From Schizophyllum amplum (Eukaryota; Basidiomycota; Agaricomycetes; Agaricales; Schizophyllaceae): 64,000 nt of DNA. The notes under the pieces are model-generated. The model had not been told where the DNA came from. It worked only from the letters and a program-made list of their open reading frames with translations, and did no database searches. Within the stretch, counting starts at the first letter, position 1. Each line of letters opens with the position of its first letter. The stretch spans positions 1 through 64,000 of the forward strand of contig VDMD01000090.1 in NCBI GenBank assembly GCA_007026445.1, in the 5' to 3' direction. Both the position numbers and the translations under genes were made by a program. Positions 10,990 to 23,280 of this stretch are shown piece by piece.

Positions 10990-13900
10990 ATGCACTCCAC
11001 CTCCGCTTATGATTCCACTTACGTCACGACTCTGTATTCCTCGCGCGAAATAGATCCTTCTTCATCTCATTTCCGCATCAGAGTGACGCTCGGTGGACTC
11101 AATCGCAGTACGGATATCGCGGCCATGATTGACTCTGGTGCCACGTCGCCCTTCCTGGATAGGAAGTTCGTCCAGCGCCTACGCATCCGCTCCTTCCCCC
11201 TTCGCCACCCCATTGCTGTCTACAACATCGATGGAACCCTGAATACCGCTGGCAGTATCACACACTTCTCCCGCCTACGCATGTCCCTCGACGGCTGGAC
11301 GGGCTATGTCGACTTTCTCATCACCGACCTAGGAGGAGAGAGCGTTATTCTCGGACTTCCCTGGCTTCGACAAGTAAATCCTTCCATCGACTGGCGGAAG
11401 GGTGAATTCCAGATTCCCCGGCCGCGCCCCCCGCCAGTTGAGGTGATTGAAGAAGACGACACACCCCCGGGTCCTACAGACGAACCAGCCCACGGCGCCC
11501 TCCTCGAATATATTGGCGATGACGCAGCCCTACGGGCCCAAGTCAACTCTGCGCATGCGGCCATGTCTGACGCACCTTCCTCCGCTGTGCCGGACTCCGC
11601 GGCCACGGACACCACCCCGGAGCCCTCCCCACCTCTGCCATTTACAATGCCAGAGGAGGAGGATGAACCCCCGCTGTGCCGTCTCCGCGCGAACCGCGCC
11701 ACACGCCGCGCCTGGGTTCGAGCAGGCGTCTTGGAGGATTCCAAGGAGGAAGTCTGGTGTGCCGCCGGATTCACGTACTCTCAGCAGCTGGCTGAAGCCG
11801 CAAACAAGGACAAGCCAGAGCGTACCTTCGAGGAGATGGTGCCAGAAGCCTACCGCGACTACGCCCACGTCTTCTCCGAGACCGAGTCCGAACGCCTACC
11901 CGCCCACAAAGCATGGGACCACGCTATTGATCTGGTGCCCGGTGCTCCCGCCACGATGCGCACCAAGATCTACCCTATGTCGCGCAACGAACAGGAAGAA
12001 CTCGATCGCTTCCTGGAGGAGAATCTTCGTAAAGGTTACATCCGTCCCTCCAAATCCCCGCTGTCTTCACCGGTCTTCTTCGTCAAGAAGAAGGATGGCA
12101 AGCTCCGCTTCGTTCAGGACTACCGCAAGCTGAACGAGTTCACCGTTAAGAACCGCTACCCACTCCCCCTCGTTGCCGACATCGTCAGTCGCCTCCAAGG
12201 CGCCAAGTACTTCACCAAGTTTGACGTACGCTGGGGATACAACAATGTACGCATCAAGACTGGTGACGAGTGGAAGGCCGCGTTCTCTACCAACCGCGGA
12301 CTCTTCGAGCCCCTCGTGATGTTCTTTGGCCTCACCAACTCCCCGGCAACCTTCCAGGCGCTCATGAACTCCATCTTCTCCGACTTAATCGCTGCAGGGA
12401 AGGTCGCAGTCTACCTGGACGACATTCTCATCTTCAGCAAGACGCTCGAGGACCACCGCACCGTAGTCCGTGAAGTACTCGACCGGCTGCGGAAGCACGA
12501 CCTATACCTGCGCCCGGAAAAGTGCGAATTCGAGCGCGAGGAGATCGAGTACCTGGGTCTCGTCATTCGGGAAGGCGAAGTCCGCATGGACCCTGTCAAG
12601 GTTGCCGCAGTACGCGACTGGCCGTCTCCCAAGAACCTGCGTGATCTTCGCGGATTCTTAGGCTTCGCCAACTTCTACCGTCGATTCATCAAGGACTTCT
12701 CTAAGGTCGCTCGCCCACTCAACGACCTAACCAAGAAGGACGTGAAATGGCATTGGGATGCACCCCAACGAACAGCATTCGAGACTCTACGCGACGCGTT
12801 CATCTCCGCGCCCGTACTGGCACTCTGGGACCCAGATCGTCCTACGCGCATCGAGGTCGATGCCTCCGGCTACGCTACGGGGGGCGCCCTGATGCAGAAG
12901 TTGGAGGACGATTTGTGGCACCCGGTGGCATTCCGATCAGCATCCATGCAGCCGGCCGAGCGCAACTACGAGATCTACGATCGCGAGATGCTCGCCATCA
13001 TTGAAGCCCTCAAAGATTGGCGTGGCTTTCTAGAAGGTCTCCCCCAGCCCTTCGAGATCGTCACCGACCACTCCAATCTTGAATATTGGCGCACGGCACA
13101 GGACCTTAGCCGACGGCAAGCTCGCTGGGCCCTCTGGCTCTCCCGCTTCGACTTCCGAATGGTACACCGCCCTGGCGCTGCCAACACCCAGGCCGACCCC
13201 CTCTCGCGCATGCCACACCATCGTGTCTCAGACAACGACGACAATCGCGAGCAGATTGTCTTAGGACCCGAGCGATTTGCCAAGCTCGCCGCCAACACGC
13301 TCGTGGCCAACCCGCTCGAAGATCGCATCCGCCAGGCCAGCGAACGTGAGGCAGTAGTCCTGGAAGGACTGGAGAGCTTGCGCAAGAATGGGCCACGTCA
13401 GCTGACAAACGGACTCGCTGAATGGGAAGAGGATAACGGACTGATCTACTACCGCGGCCGAGTCTATATCCCGCCGGACAAGGACTTACGACGTGAGGTC
13501 GTCAAACAGTGCCACGACCTCCCCACCGCTGGACACCCAGGTCTTCATGGAACTCTGCAGCTGGTCGACTCGCACTTCTGGTGGCCCACCATGCGCTCCT
13601 TCGTAGAGAAGTACGTCGCTGGCTGTGACGCCTGTGCACGCCGCAAGGCGCATCACCACACTCCGCAGACGGGCACCCATCCACTTGAGGTGCCGGCCGG
13701 CCCCTGGGAACATGTCGGGGTGGATCTCATCACAAACCTCCCGACGGCGCACGGATACAATGCCATCTTCGTCTGCGTGGACCACTTCAGCAAGCAGGTT
13801 CACGCCATTCCCTGCGACACCCACCTCACCGCCAGCGATGCCGCCGACCTCTACTACCGCGAGATCTTCCGACTCCACGGTCTCCCACTCCGCTTCATCA

Positions 13901-14886
13901 GCGACCGTGGATCCCAGTTCGTCGCCGCCATGATGCGCGCCCTGCTCAAACGTCTTGGGATCGAGTACAACTTCTCCACTGCCTACCACCCCGCCACGAA
14001 TGGTCAGACAGAGCGTGCCAACCAGGAGGTGGAGAAGTATCTGCGCATGTTCGTCAGCCACCGGCAGGACGACTGGGATGAGCACCTCCCCGCGGCCGAG
14101 TTTGTCATCAACTCGCACCCCAACTCCTCACTCGGTACCTCCCCCTTCGAGATCATGTACGGGTACCTCCCGCTCTTCAACATTCCCATCGGCAGCAAAT
14201 CCCGCAGCCCACCCGCCAACCAGCGCATCGAGCTCCTGAAAGAGGCCCGCAAGGATGCCGTTCACGCCTTGGAACTCGCCAAGAAGCACCAACAGGAACG
14301 GCATACTCACGGCGATGCCCCTCCCTTACGCTTCGAAGTGGGTGACCGTGTCTGGCTCAATGCGAAGAACGTGAACATCAAGGTTCCCAGTCGCAAGCTC
14401 GGTGCTCGCTACCTTGGCCCCTTCTCGATCAAGGAGAAGGTTGGAGATCTCGCATACCGGCTCGAACTTCCCCTCGATCACAAGGGCATCCACGATGTCT
14501 TCCACATCGACAAGTTAACCCCCTGGAAGGGCAACGATGTCAACGGCGAAACCCCACAGCCACCCGAACCGGTGGAAGTGGAAGGCGAGGAGGAATACGA
14601 GGTAGAGGACATCCTTGACAGCCGTATACGCAACAAGGTCCTCCAGTACCGCGTCAAGTGGAAGGGCTACGACGAGAGCCATAACGGCTGGGAACCCGCG
14701 GCTCACCTGGCAAACGCCAAGCGCAAACTCAATGCTTTCCACAAAAAGCACCCGAGCGCCCCGCGTGCAATCAACGCATCCATCTTCGCATCCCTCCCCT
14801 GGCAGCCCATCGTCAACTTCACGGCTGCCCCACCCCAGGAACTCGGATGGGAGGACGGCCTTTACGCAGATCATCGAGGACGATGA
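10990..14886 (+). CDS. Pol polyprotein (PR-RT-RH-IN-chromodomain) of the chromovirus
   Basis: 1,298 residues from the first ATG; the phase is open slightly further upstream, so a Gag-Pol fusion by recoding is also possible. The aspartic protease active site DSGATS is at about residue 48. Reverse transcriptase runs through [20 protein letters not shown] and [12 protein letters not shown], with YLDD at 475-478 (12412-12423). RNase H is marked by [24 protein letters not shown] and [10 protein letters not shown]. Integrase has an HHCC finger ([14 protein letters not shown]) and a D,D,E core ([27 protein letters not shown]). A chromodomain ([27 protein letters not shown]) lies near 1201-1257; in chromoviruses this domain steers integration to particular chromatin. 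All catalytic residues are present and there is no stop or frameshift. Confidence 0.95.
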   Translation: MHSTSAYDSTYVTTLYSSREIDPSSSHFRIRVTLGGLNRSTDIAAMIDSGATSPFLDRKFVQRLRIRSFPLRHPIAVYNIDGTLNTAGSITHFSRLRMSLDGWTGYVDFLITDLGGESVILGLPWLRQVNPSIDWRKGEFQIPRPRPPPVEVIEEDDTPPGPTDEPAHGALLEYIGDDAALRAQVNSAHAAMSDAPSSAVPDSAATDTTPEPSPPLPFTMPEEEDEPPLCRLRANRATRRAWVRAGVLEDSKEEVWCAAGFTYSQQLAEAANKDKPERTFEEMVPEAYRDYAHVFSETESERLPAHKAWDHAIDLVPGAPATMRTKIYPMSRNEQEELDRFLEENLRKGYIRPSKSPLSSPVFFVKKKDGKLRFVQDYRKLNEFTVKNRYPLPLVADIVSRLQGAKYFTKFDVRWGYNNVRIKTGDEWKAAFSTNRGLFEPLVMFFGLTNSPATFQALMNSIFSDLIAAGKVAVYLDDILIFSKTLEDHRTVVREVLDRLRKHDLYLRPEKCEFEREEIEYLGLVIREGEVRMDPVKVAAVRDWPSPKNLRDLRGFLGFANFYRRFIKDFSKVARPLNDLTKKDVKWHWDAPQRTAFETLRDAFISAPVLALWDPDRPTRIEVDASGYATGGALMQKLEDDLWHPVAFRSASMQPAERNYEIYDREMLAIIEALKDWRGFLEGLPQPFEIVTDHSNLEYWRTAQDLSRRQARWALWLSRFDFRMVHRPGAANTQADPLSRMPHHRVSDNDDNREQIVLGPERFAKLAANTLVANPLEDRIRQASEREAVVLEGLESLRKNGPRQLTNGLAEWEEDNGLIYYRGRVYIPPDKDLRREVVKQCHDLPTAGHPGLHGTLQLVDSHFWWPTMRSFVEKYVAGCDACARRKAHHHTPQTGTHPLEVPAGPWEHVGVDLITNLPTAHGYNAIFVCVDHFSKQVHAIPCDTHLTASDAADLYYREIFRLHGLPLRFISDRGSQFVAAMMRALLKRLGIEYNFSTAYHPATNGQTERANQEVEKYLRMFVSHRQDDWDEHLPAAEFVINSHPNSSLGTSPFEIMYGYLPLFNIPIGSKSRSPPANQRIELLKEARKDAVHALELAKKHQQERHTHGDAPPLRFEVGDRVWLNAKNVNIKVPSRKLGARYLGPFSIKEKVGDLAYRLELPLDHKGIHDVFHIDKLTPWKGNDVNGETPQPPEPVEVEGEEEYEVEDILDSRIRNKVLQYRVKWKGYDESHNGWEPAAHLANAKRKLNAFHKKHPSAPRAINASIFASLPWQPIVNFTAAPPQELGWEDGLYADHRGR

Positions 14887-14891
14887 GTCTT

Positions 14892-14904
14892 AGCAGGGGG
14901 GTAA
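14892..14904 (+). other. Polypurine tract of the chromovirus
   Basis: AGCAGGGGGGTAA lies directly before the 3' LTR, the expected place for plus-strand priming. Confidence 0.75.
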
Positions 14905-15408
14905 TGTCACGACGCGCCAGTATACCCTTATTTTCCCTTGTTTGTCCCTTTTCATTTTCCTTTTCCCCCTATTTTGGACTGTTTACGCATCTAGACCCAC
15001 CGGCTATCTCGGGACCCGACCCTTATCACATGCTCCCCACTTTGGCTTTCCCCTTTTGTCCGCCTCTGCCTCTGTACTATATCGCATCATATCGCGCCAT
15101 CCTGACGCCTTAGAACTCGCTTCTCCTCCCTCTTACCTATAAGCCCTGTACCAGCACCTAGTTCCCCATCTCGACCTCTTGGTCATTGGGACTAGGTGCG
15201 CCTTACTATGCCTTTAGGTAGAAGGGAATGCTAACTTGGTCATTGGGACTAGCCTGCACAACGCTCGCCCCTTGTCGATTTGTGCTCTACGCCGTCGACA
15301 CCGTCGGGATCGCCTATCTCTCCCTCCGTTGCCCTGCACGTGCCGATCACGTGTGGTGTTCCTCTCTGGTTGTTTGTTGTTGTTGTGTGGTCGCTCCGAG
15401 TCTCGTCA
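14905..15408 (+). repeat. 3' LTR of the chromovirus
   Basis: 504 bp matching 8444-8947 with four substitutions noticed (for example C/T in the run near 15057 and A/G near 15210). Confidence 0.93.
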
Positions 15409-16125
15409 GCACAGCAGGTTCGAGTCACACCCGCTGCATTTTCTCCCCCGGATGCTCCTCCCTCACTGTCCATTGCACCCGCTCGTCCACTTGAGGGTCT
15501 AGCCAGTCGATGTAGCGGACAGGTGGGCACTCTGCGACATACGCTGTGCAGCCCTGCACTCGTGCTGCCATCCTTCTCCATCTCCTAAGTCCTCCATGGC
15601 TTCTCCGTCACCATATGGCATGCCATCCTCCTCACCAGACCAAGCTCCGATGTCCTCCCATCAATGCCTCGGCTTGCCGCCGTAACCCATGTACGGGGCC
15701 TGGGCTATGCTCAGCAGCTATGGCCTCATCCTGCTGGCAGCCTCTGCATAGGTGCAGCCCTCGCATAGCTCGGGCATGGACAGTGCACCAGGCAGGGGTG
15801 AGGGTATAGTATATAGATACACCCCACCCCCTGCCCCCCACTTTGAAGGTTCCTTGCAAGCGCCCGGAAGCAAGCAAAGCGAGGGAGCTTCAAAGTACTA
15901 CAATGGGAGAGAGGAGAGCATTGCGCATCACGATGGCCCCCCAACCAATAAGTGCGGATGAATGGGAGAGGCAGAGCTTCCAGGGAAGGTTGGCTGACAA
16001 GAGGGGTGGGTGGGTGGGCAAGAGGTTGACGAAAGAATGACGAAGAGAACCTCAACCAGCGTGTTGACTCGCGAGGGACGCAGTGCTGTGATCGCCGTAG
16101 CCTTGTCGATAAGATGGAGTGCCGT
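15409..16125. other. No gene seen between two retrotransposons
   Basis: 717 bp of mixed composition. Short open frames occur on both strands, but none shows a domain or splice pattern I trust. The tRNA T-loop-like word GGTTCGAGTC at 15418-15427 has no matching cloverleaf. Confidence 0.6.
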
Positions 16126-17242
16126 TAATGCGCACGCGCTCCTCTGAGTGAGAGAGAACTGCAAGACAGAATCATAAAACACCACACACACACCCCAACC
16201 AAACCAACACAACTGCCGACAAGTTCTACCTCATAGAGGAGCTGCGAGTACGACTTGTATTGCTCGGGGGAATCAAGGTAGAACTGACACGCTCTAGATA
16301 CTGGACATGCTATCGAAGACACGACCCTCTTTCTCATTTATGCTCGGGAAACTCTCGCAAAAGCTAATCACACCTTAATCACACAATTGCTTTGGGGGTT
16401 TTGCACTCGAAAGTGCAGTGGGCTTTACTTTTAGACTAGACAGAACAGGGACACAAGGTCCGGTGATTATTCTACCAAGTCTCGCTCCTCTCGTACGTCT
16501 TTTCACCCGAACAATGCCTTCCGGATGTGGAAGGACACCCGAGCCTCTTTGGTTCACACCGGAAAATCCGGGTGCTTCCCACAGGAGATTGCCCTGGTCC
16601 CGGGGGGCCAGAGGTCTCCCCGAATGAGGGATTCTTCTCCCCTTATATACTGCTTGCTTCTTGTATTTTAAATACCTCAACTCGAGTCACTTTGAGAACA
16701 ATGCCGCCCTCGATTCCGCTTATCGCTTTATGGCCAGCCCGGATCATCATCGGGGTGATGTCAGGCCAATCAACCTCGTGCCGTCTTCCAAGAGTGATCT
16801 AGATCGCCCGAGCGCGGTCGGGTGGCGTGCGCGCCACAGCGCGCGTCTGACCGTATTTCTCTTTCTTTAATTCTTCTGCCTGCGCGCAGCGGTTCTGGCT
16901 TGTTTATTCAGTCTGTCTCACTGTTCCAGACAGGTCTCCAGCATCCGAAAGTATAACAATAAGCGAGTGGCACGACTAATCCTCGAACTTTGGCTCTTAC
17001 ACCAATCTCGGAGAAGTATAGACCTCAAGGACTCGCACGATGTGTCTAGTGCTTGGTCGGAGTGGCTACCGCCTTGCAAAAGCCTCGCTGCTATCCCATA
17101 TTCTCACTCACTGGGCTCCCGATTACTGTAGTACTCGCTTTCGAGGGCCTACTGATATTATTATATTTTTATAGCCTTTTGTAGCTTAGCCAAATGCGTA
17201 AAAAACGCTAAATAAATGGCTGAACGCGCAGACGGCGTATTA
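16126..17242 (-). repeat. 3' LTR of the minus-strand element
   Basis: 1,117 bp; on the plus strand it begins TAATGCGCACGCGC and ends GACGGCGTATTA, so the termini form a short inverted repeat. If the target duplication is 5 bp, the first T belongs to it. Confidence 0.85.
16642..16649 (-). promoter_or_regulatory. TATA box in the 3' LTR
   Basis: Minus-strand TATATAAG followed by a GGAGAAGAA stretch; the identical site recurs in the other LTR. It is a plausible start-site element for the element RNA. Confidence 0.5.
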
Positions 17243-17255
17243 TCTCCCCCACACC
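17243..17255 (-). other. Polypurine tract of the minus-strand element
   Basis: Minus-strand GGTGTGGGGGAGA abutting the 3' LTR. Its position fixes the orientation of the element. Confidence 0.7.
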
Positions 17256-18423
17256 AAAATCCTGACCGTCCTCGGTCAGCCGTCCCTTGAGGAACGCGTC
17301 GCGAGCGCCAAATGATGCGAAGTTCAACTTTGTGCGGCAACTGCCGCGGTCGGAAGTCGGACCGCAACTCGGCTCCGAAGTCCTTTGTTCTTTGTTGCAT
17401 TGTTCTCTCTCGCCGTCTCGGTTATTCTTCCTTGCGCGCGGGGTCTCCCCCACACCAAAGCTGCTTGCTCTCTTACTCATGCCTTGTGTTGACGCCCTTC
17501 AGACTGCCAGCTGATACCGGTTGAGTGCTCGAAGCACTCGTTCGGAGTCAAGTAGGCGCCCGATTGATTTTCCGCGCGCGCCTTCGCCGTTCTCGCACTC
17601 ATGGCCACGAATACTCGAAAAGTGTATCATAGATAGCAAGGCAGACCAGGCCATTAGCGCGCGCGCTCCACCAAAAGCCCCAAAAACACCGTTTCTTGTC
17701 GAAGAGGCTAACCTTCTGTTAAGTGCCAACCTCCTCGTTAGTTGTCTTTGCGCACCCGCGCCTCGCCCCTCGCGTGACTTCACGCCGTGGACTTTTGTAG
17801 AGCTTACTCTGGTGAGTGGCTGCTCTCTCCTTCCCACTCCATGCTTATTTTACGTACTTTTCGCTTTGACAGAGGTACTTCGATGCTGACAGTCGGGGCT
17901 CGCTCATGTCAACGGCCTCAACACGTCTGCCTCGCTCCTAAGAGTCGAGGACATAACATCACCTTCCGAAAAGCGCACGCTCTTGCGCGCCGCCGCAACA
18001 AGCGCTCCAATGGTGAGAAGTTGAAACTGTACTCACCCTTTTCGTTGCTTATAGCCTCGAACTTCTCTACACCTCACTCATCACGCTTTTCAGGATTTTG
18101 TCAGCTATAAGCGAACCTATCCTTGCAGGTAGACAATACCAGTAAGTAGAGGACTCGCTGTAAGCGCCTTCTGACAGCCTCTTTTCCCACACAGGTCTGT
18201 CTTTGCTCGTCTTCTGACGTGTCCGGAGAAGCCGACGGTGCGAGCGGGCGTTCTGCCTCGTCACTGCGGCGATTCTCCGAGTAGCGCAAGGTGAGTCGTC
18301 CGTCTGCTCACACGACTAGCCACTACTGGTTTCCTTCTCCTTGAGCCGGCTCGCTTCCTTGCTCTCTCAGGCTTGCGCGGGACTACGGAATACCGCCCTT
18401 TTCGGAAGTATCTCTAAACTGTG

Positions 18424-19060
18424 CTCCCTCGCGCGAAGGCGCGAGTTCGAAAGCCGGTCACCGCGCCCTTTGCGCTGTTGCGCGAACCCGCGAACCTCAT
18501 ACGTTTGGCAGGTATCACAACTTCTCGGCATCGCCCTTGCTCGCGCGTTGAAGGCGCGAGTCCGGAAGCAGTTCACCGAGCAGTTTTTACTCATATCACG
18601 GCTCGACAGGCGCCACAGCCGCCGCCCTTGCTGCTGGTGCGCGGCGCGACACTGCTCACGCGCGGGGCAGCCGTGCTTCGCCCCCGTTTCCTTTTTCTTT
18701 TCATCCGTCTCAGGTGCGAATCTGTTTGTGGATAATATAGCACCATATTGACGCGATTTTTTTTTTTTTGTTACAACACCTCCTGTAGCAGTACGACTCT
18801 CGGTGCCGGGCTTACTCGCGCAAAGGCGCGAGTTCGAAAGCACATTACTCAGCGCTTACTGCTCAAGTTGCAGCTCAAAAAGCGCCGCGATCGTCACCTC
18901 CTGTGGCTTCAAGGCTCGGCGCTTCTCACACGCGAGGCAGCCGCGCGTCGCCTTGATTTTCTTTTGCTTTTTCCTTCGTCTCAGGTGTGTATTCGTTTAT
19001 GGCAAGTACAGGACCATATTGACGCGTTTTTCTTTCTTCCCCGGCCACACGGATTCGTAG
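18424..19060. repeat. Diverged ~273-bp tandem repeat with repeated stem-loop inside the LARD
   Basis: Three stem-loops with arms CTCGCGC and GCGCGAG, each followed by a TTCGAAAGC-like word, start near 18427, 18541 and 18814. The last two head units of about 273 bp that also share CACGCG..GGCAGCCG, a T-rich tract, CGTCTCAGGTG and ACCATATTGACGCG. No coding frame spans them. Confidence 0.6.
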
Positions 19061-22000
19061 GAGCGCTGCCACCGGTGGTGCTCGAACTCAAACCAGCGCT
19101 TCCACTCACAGCGCACCCCCAACGACTGACGCGAGCGCCGGCGCCTTGACTGCTGTGGACGCGGCGCGTGCGGGTGGGCTGTATGCGCGTCAGGCGCGTT
19201 TGGTGGCTACCGCGCCTCTTGACGCCAGGGTAATCTGCTTGTTGGAAAGACGCCCGAGGTGCGTCTTCTCCGGCTTTCCCTTTGCTCACAGCACTCAGGA
19301 CGGGGTCTTCGCCTCTCGGCGCGTAGGCTTCGCTTGCAGATACGTCAACGCCGAGTGGGCTCGCTGACGATCTGGAGCGCGCTTCAGAAACGTACTCCGT
19401 CACAGAAGCGCGCTGGAATCCGTCCGGGACACCCCCTCCGCGCCCGCCTTTGCGGAGTTTTGTGTACGTACCGGCGTGTGCGGTACGTCTTTCTCTCTTA
19501 TCTCCTTCACTTACATCTGCTCTTTCAGCTGTTGCTCATTCGCTTTCGCATAGATCTCGACTTCGAGCGCGTCAAGACCGAGCGAACTCAAAGACGCGCT
19601 CCGTACACGCAGCAGGCGTGCCAGCGGAAAGCCGGGGCTTTTACGCGCGTCCGACAGCTTTTCTTCACGATGCAGGCGTCTACTGACGCTTCCCACACAG
19701 GCTGGGTGCTCTTCAACGCCGCGAACGCGCGTTAGGCCGTTGTCCTTCTTGCACGCGAAGATGCGAGAGGTACGCTTTCTCTTTTACCTTCATTACTCAC
19801 CACAACTCTTTCAGCAGCTACTTCTTTGTCCTCCGCGTAGGACACAAGCCCGGGGCGGCAGGGCAGAACACGCGCCAAGACGACGTGCTCGCTCGTGCTT
19901 CGGAAGCGCGGCCAGTAGTGCCAACGGCACATTGGGACTCGTCAGCTACACCTGTCGCCTTGCATTTGCGTCTCGGATGCGGGGCGCACTAGGACAGCTA
20001 CTGGGTGCGTCGTACTCGAGTAAAGGAACTGGGGACTTGCTGACACTTCCTGGTGTGGTATAGCGTTGCGCAGCGCGGCATATATATCCGGGGACGCGAG
20101 TGGCTCTCGCGCCACGAATTGCACGTGTGGTACGTCTCCAATCCTTTGTTTCTCGCATCTGACAACACTCGGAGTAGGTGATCTTTTGTCCTGCGTGTAA
20201 AGCGCCATCGTACTTCGGTCTTCTTTGTTGTCAGCCAGCTCGGCACACGGTGCGTTGCTCAACGCGTACCACGGCGCGTATACAGCTTACTGACCGCCTT
20301 CCCTTGTTCCAGCATCTTCCTCTCGAGAAACAGCACACACGGGGCGTTCTGCCCGAGCGTGCTGGATCTTCTTCTTGCTCATACTTACTCACAACCCCCG
20401 TAGCGTGACGCACCGCAGCAAGAGCGCGCTGGCATACGCACAGTACGTTTTACTCATTGTGCACGCGTTCTGACGATTCAGCCTTTGTCAGGGGAACGGC
20501 CAGAAATTCTGGGCTCGTGCAGCGCTTTCCAGACGGCAACCCCTCGTCCTGACGGTGCGCTTCGCTTTGTAGCGCCGTCGGCGCGGTCCATGACTCAGGC
20601 ATCGCGTCTGCCCTCAAGCACGAACACGCTACGTCTATCTTTTATTCTGCCTTGCTGACCGCGCTTTTTGCAGCTTCTCTGTCGCCTTGCGCTCACGCCG
20701 CGACCTTACGCGCGCTCACGCCGAACGCTCTCAACGCCGGATTCCTCGTTGCCTTGAAAGCGGAACCGACAGCCAACGGCACCCCCCAACTCGTGCCAAG
20801 CCTCATGGCCTGTAGGCTCTCGGAGAGGGCGACTGCAACCGCTCCCGGGGCGCTACCAGGTGCGTAATTTGCGGGTGCGTTCTGCGCTAGGAGAAGACCT
20901 CGCGCCCCAGGACACGGGCGCTTGGTACGTCCATTCTCACTGCGTCAACGTCGCTCATGGCACCATCAGGATACAGGGCTTTGCCCGGCGCGTAAAACGC
21001 GACCGTGCACTGATTCTGAATTTACCGGGACAGCCAGTCGCCCAGTGCGTCGCTCGGGCATAGCTCGAGGAATGCTCATCGAACTGGCCAAGTCCTTTCA
21101 ATCCAGCAGCTTCGCCGCAGGGCGCCCGGTACGCGCCTGTGCCACGCTCGAATGTGAGAAAATAATGAGAATATTTGCTCGCATCGGGCGGGTATAAGGA
21201 CGGTACGTGAGCGCTTCCCAGGGTGCTCTGCAACGCGGAGTCTCTTCGCCGCCAACCTTCGAGATAAGGCTGACAACGCGCCCTTCTCGCACTGCCAGCT
21301 CGATCTGCCCCATCTGAGTCTGTGTGGACTCGTACGATGCCTCTTGAATTGGCCCAAAACCGCCCTCCAGCAGCAACAGGCGACCATGAATTTGGTGCTT
21401 TTGTACCGTACGAGACACCGTCATTCTTGGTATTTTCTTTATTTCTTCATCTACTGCTTGCAAGCAAGACAGGTAGACACAATTTCCAGCGCACATAGGT
21501 GCCGCTGGCCTGTGATTCCGAGCTCGAAAGCTGGCAGGGTGATGTTTCGTCGAAGACGGGACATCAGGTTTGATTCTCGAGCTACGTAGCCCGAGAACGA
21601 AAATTCCTCAGTTGATTACATTAATTGGACGACAATGGTCAGAGCCGGGAAACGTTCTACACGATACTGAGGTGGAAAGGGGAAGTGGTAGGTAGTTTGG
21701 TAGGGTGGGATGAGTACAAACAAAATAGGAACAAGCGCACAGAGGTCACGGAGAATAAATAATCAAGCGCACACGGAACTCGGGACAGGAAGGAGAATAA
21801 AAGAAAAGAACGGAACGGAAGGGAGGCTCCCGACGCCAGGCAGAACAAGCCTGCTGGTGACTGAGGCCCTCGGAAGGCTACGAGTTCGAGACTTTGTGTT
21901 TGGAGTCCGACAAGGCAGATTGGAGTTTTAATTCCAAGTCCGACAGTCAAGAACAGCCCCAGCACAGTGGATACTGTCCGCCCTTCTAGAAGAGCGAGGC

Positions 22001-22140
22001 AGACCCCGCCACAATGTTCTGTGAGACTTCGGCTTTGTATTGTGACGCTCTCATCAAGATATCCGCTGCAAAGTAGATGACTGGAGCAATGCTCGACGCC
22101 TTACAGCACCTCTCGGCCGTCATGTTCTAAATAGATTCCC

Positions 22141-22157
22141 CCTCGCGGTGGGCTCCA
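22141..22157 (-). other. Primer-binding-site-like sequence
   Basis: Minus-strand TGGAGCCCACCGCGAGG starts two or three bases inside the 5' LTR boundary; TGG is complementary to a tRNA CCA end. I could not name the tRNA. Confidence 0.55.
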
Positions 22158-22159
22158 GA

Positions 22160-23275
22160 TAATGCGCACGCGCTCCTCTGAGTGAGAGAGAACTGCAAGA
22201 CAGAATCATAAAACACCACACACACACCCCAACCAAACCAACACAACTGCCGACAAGTTCTACCTCATAGAGGAGCTGCGAGTACGACTTGTATTGCTCG
22301 GGGGAATCAAGGTAGAACTGACACGCTCTAGATACTGGACATGCTATCGAAGACACGACCCTCTTTCTCATTTATGCTCGGGAAACTCTCGCAAAAGCTA
22401 ATCACACCTTAATCACACAATTGCTTTGGGGGTTTTGCACTCGAAAGTGCAGTGGGCTTTACTTTTAGACTAGACAGAACAGGGACACAAGGTCCGGTGA
22501 TTATTCTACCAAGTCTCGCTCCTCTCGTACGTCTTTTCACCCGAACAATGCCTTCCGGATGTGGAAGGACACCCGAGCCTCTTTGGTTCACACCGGAAAA
22601 TCCGGGTGCTTCCCACAGGAGATTGCCCTGGTCCCGGGGGCCAGAGGTCTCCCCGAATGAGGGATTCTTCTCCCCTTATATACTGCTTGCTTCTTGTATT
22701 TTAAATACCTCAACTCGAGTCACTTTGAGAACAATGCCGCCCTCGATTCCGCTTATCGCTTTATGGCCAGCCCGGATCATCATCGGGGTGATGTCAGGCC
22801 AATCAACCTCGTGCCGTCTTCCGAGAGTGATCTAGATCGCCCGAGCGCGGTCGGGTGGCGTGCGCGCCACAGCGCGCGTCTGACCGTATTTCTCTTTCTT
22901 TAATTCTTCTGCCTGCGCGCAGCGGTTCTGGCTTGTTTATTCAGTCTGTCTCACTGTTCCAGACAGGTCTCCAGCATCCGAAAGTATAACAATAAGCGAG
23001 TGGCACGACTAATCCTCGAACTTTGGCTCTTACACCAATCTCGGAGAAGTATAGACCTCAAGGACTCGCACGATGTGTCTAGTGCTTGGTCGGAGTGGCT
23101 ACCGCCTTGCAAAAGCCTCGCTGCTATCCCATATTCTCACTCACTGGGCTCCCGATTACTGTAGTACTCGCTTTCGAGGGCCTACTGATATTATTATATT
23201 TTTATAGCCTTTTGTAGCTTAGCCAAATGCGTAAAAAACGCTAAATAAATGGCTGAACGCGCAGACGGCGTATTA
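22160..23275 (-). repeat. 5' LTR of the minus-strand element
   Basis: 1,116 bp, near-identical to 16126-17242. It is followed on the plus strand by CCGTT, the other half of the target duplication. Confidence 0.85.
22675..22682 (-). promoter_or_regulatory. TATA box in the 5' LTR
   Basis: Same TATATAAG as at 16642-16649. As the upstream LTR copy, this is the one expected to drive the full-length transcript. Confidence 0.5.
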
Positions 23276-23280
23276 CCGTT

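Larger units (their letters stand above)
8444..15408 (+). mobile_element. Full-length Ty3/Gypsy chromovirus LTR retrotransposon
   Basis: A 6,965-bp element with two 504-bp LTRs, both TG..CA, that differ at only four positions I can find. The internal part encodes, on the plus strand, an extra small ORF, gag with two zinc knuckles, and a pol with protease, reverse transcriptase, RNase H, integrase and a C-terminal chromodomain. A purine tract abuts the 3' LTR. The near identity of the LTRs and intact ORFs imply a recent insertion. No matching target duplication is seen: flanks are CGGTG on the left and GCACA on the right. I do not see a standard TGG-type primer-binding site right after the 5' LTR. 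Confidence 0.95.
16126..23275 (-). mobile_element. Non-coding (LARD-like) LTR retrotransposon with atypical termini
   Basis: Two direct repeats of about 1.12 kb (16126-17242 and 22160-23275) differ by one base in a G run and one substitution that I can find. Read on the minus strand, the unit has a primer-binding-site-like TGGAGCCCACCGCGAGG two or three bases after the 5' LTR, and a polypurine tract GGTGTGGGGGAGA directly before the 3' LTR. The genomic flanks share CCGT or CCGTT (16122-16126 and 23276-23280), a target duplication. LTR ends read TAAT..ATTA rather than TG..CA. The 4.9 kb interior has no frame resembling gag or pol. It is probably a non-autonomous element moved by another element's proteins, inserted very recently. 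Confidence 0.85.

Noticed and set aside
11304..11774. Minus-strand frames inside pol
   Set aside because: They are shadows of the conserved pol reading frame.
15418..15427. tRNA T-loop-like GGTTCGAGTC next to the chromovirus 3' LTR
   Set aside because: No acceptor, D or anticodon stem can be drawn around it.
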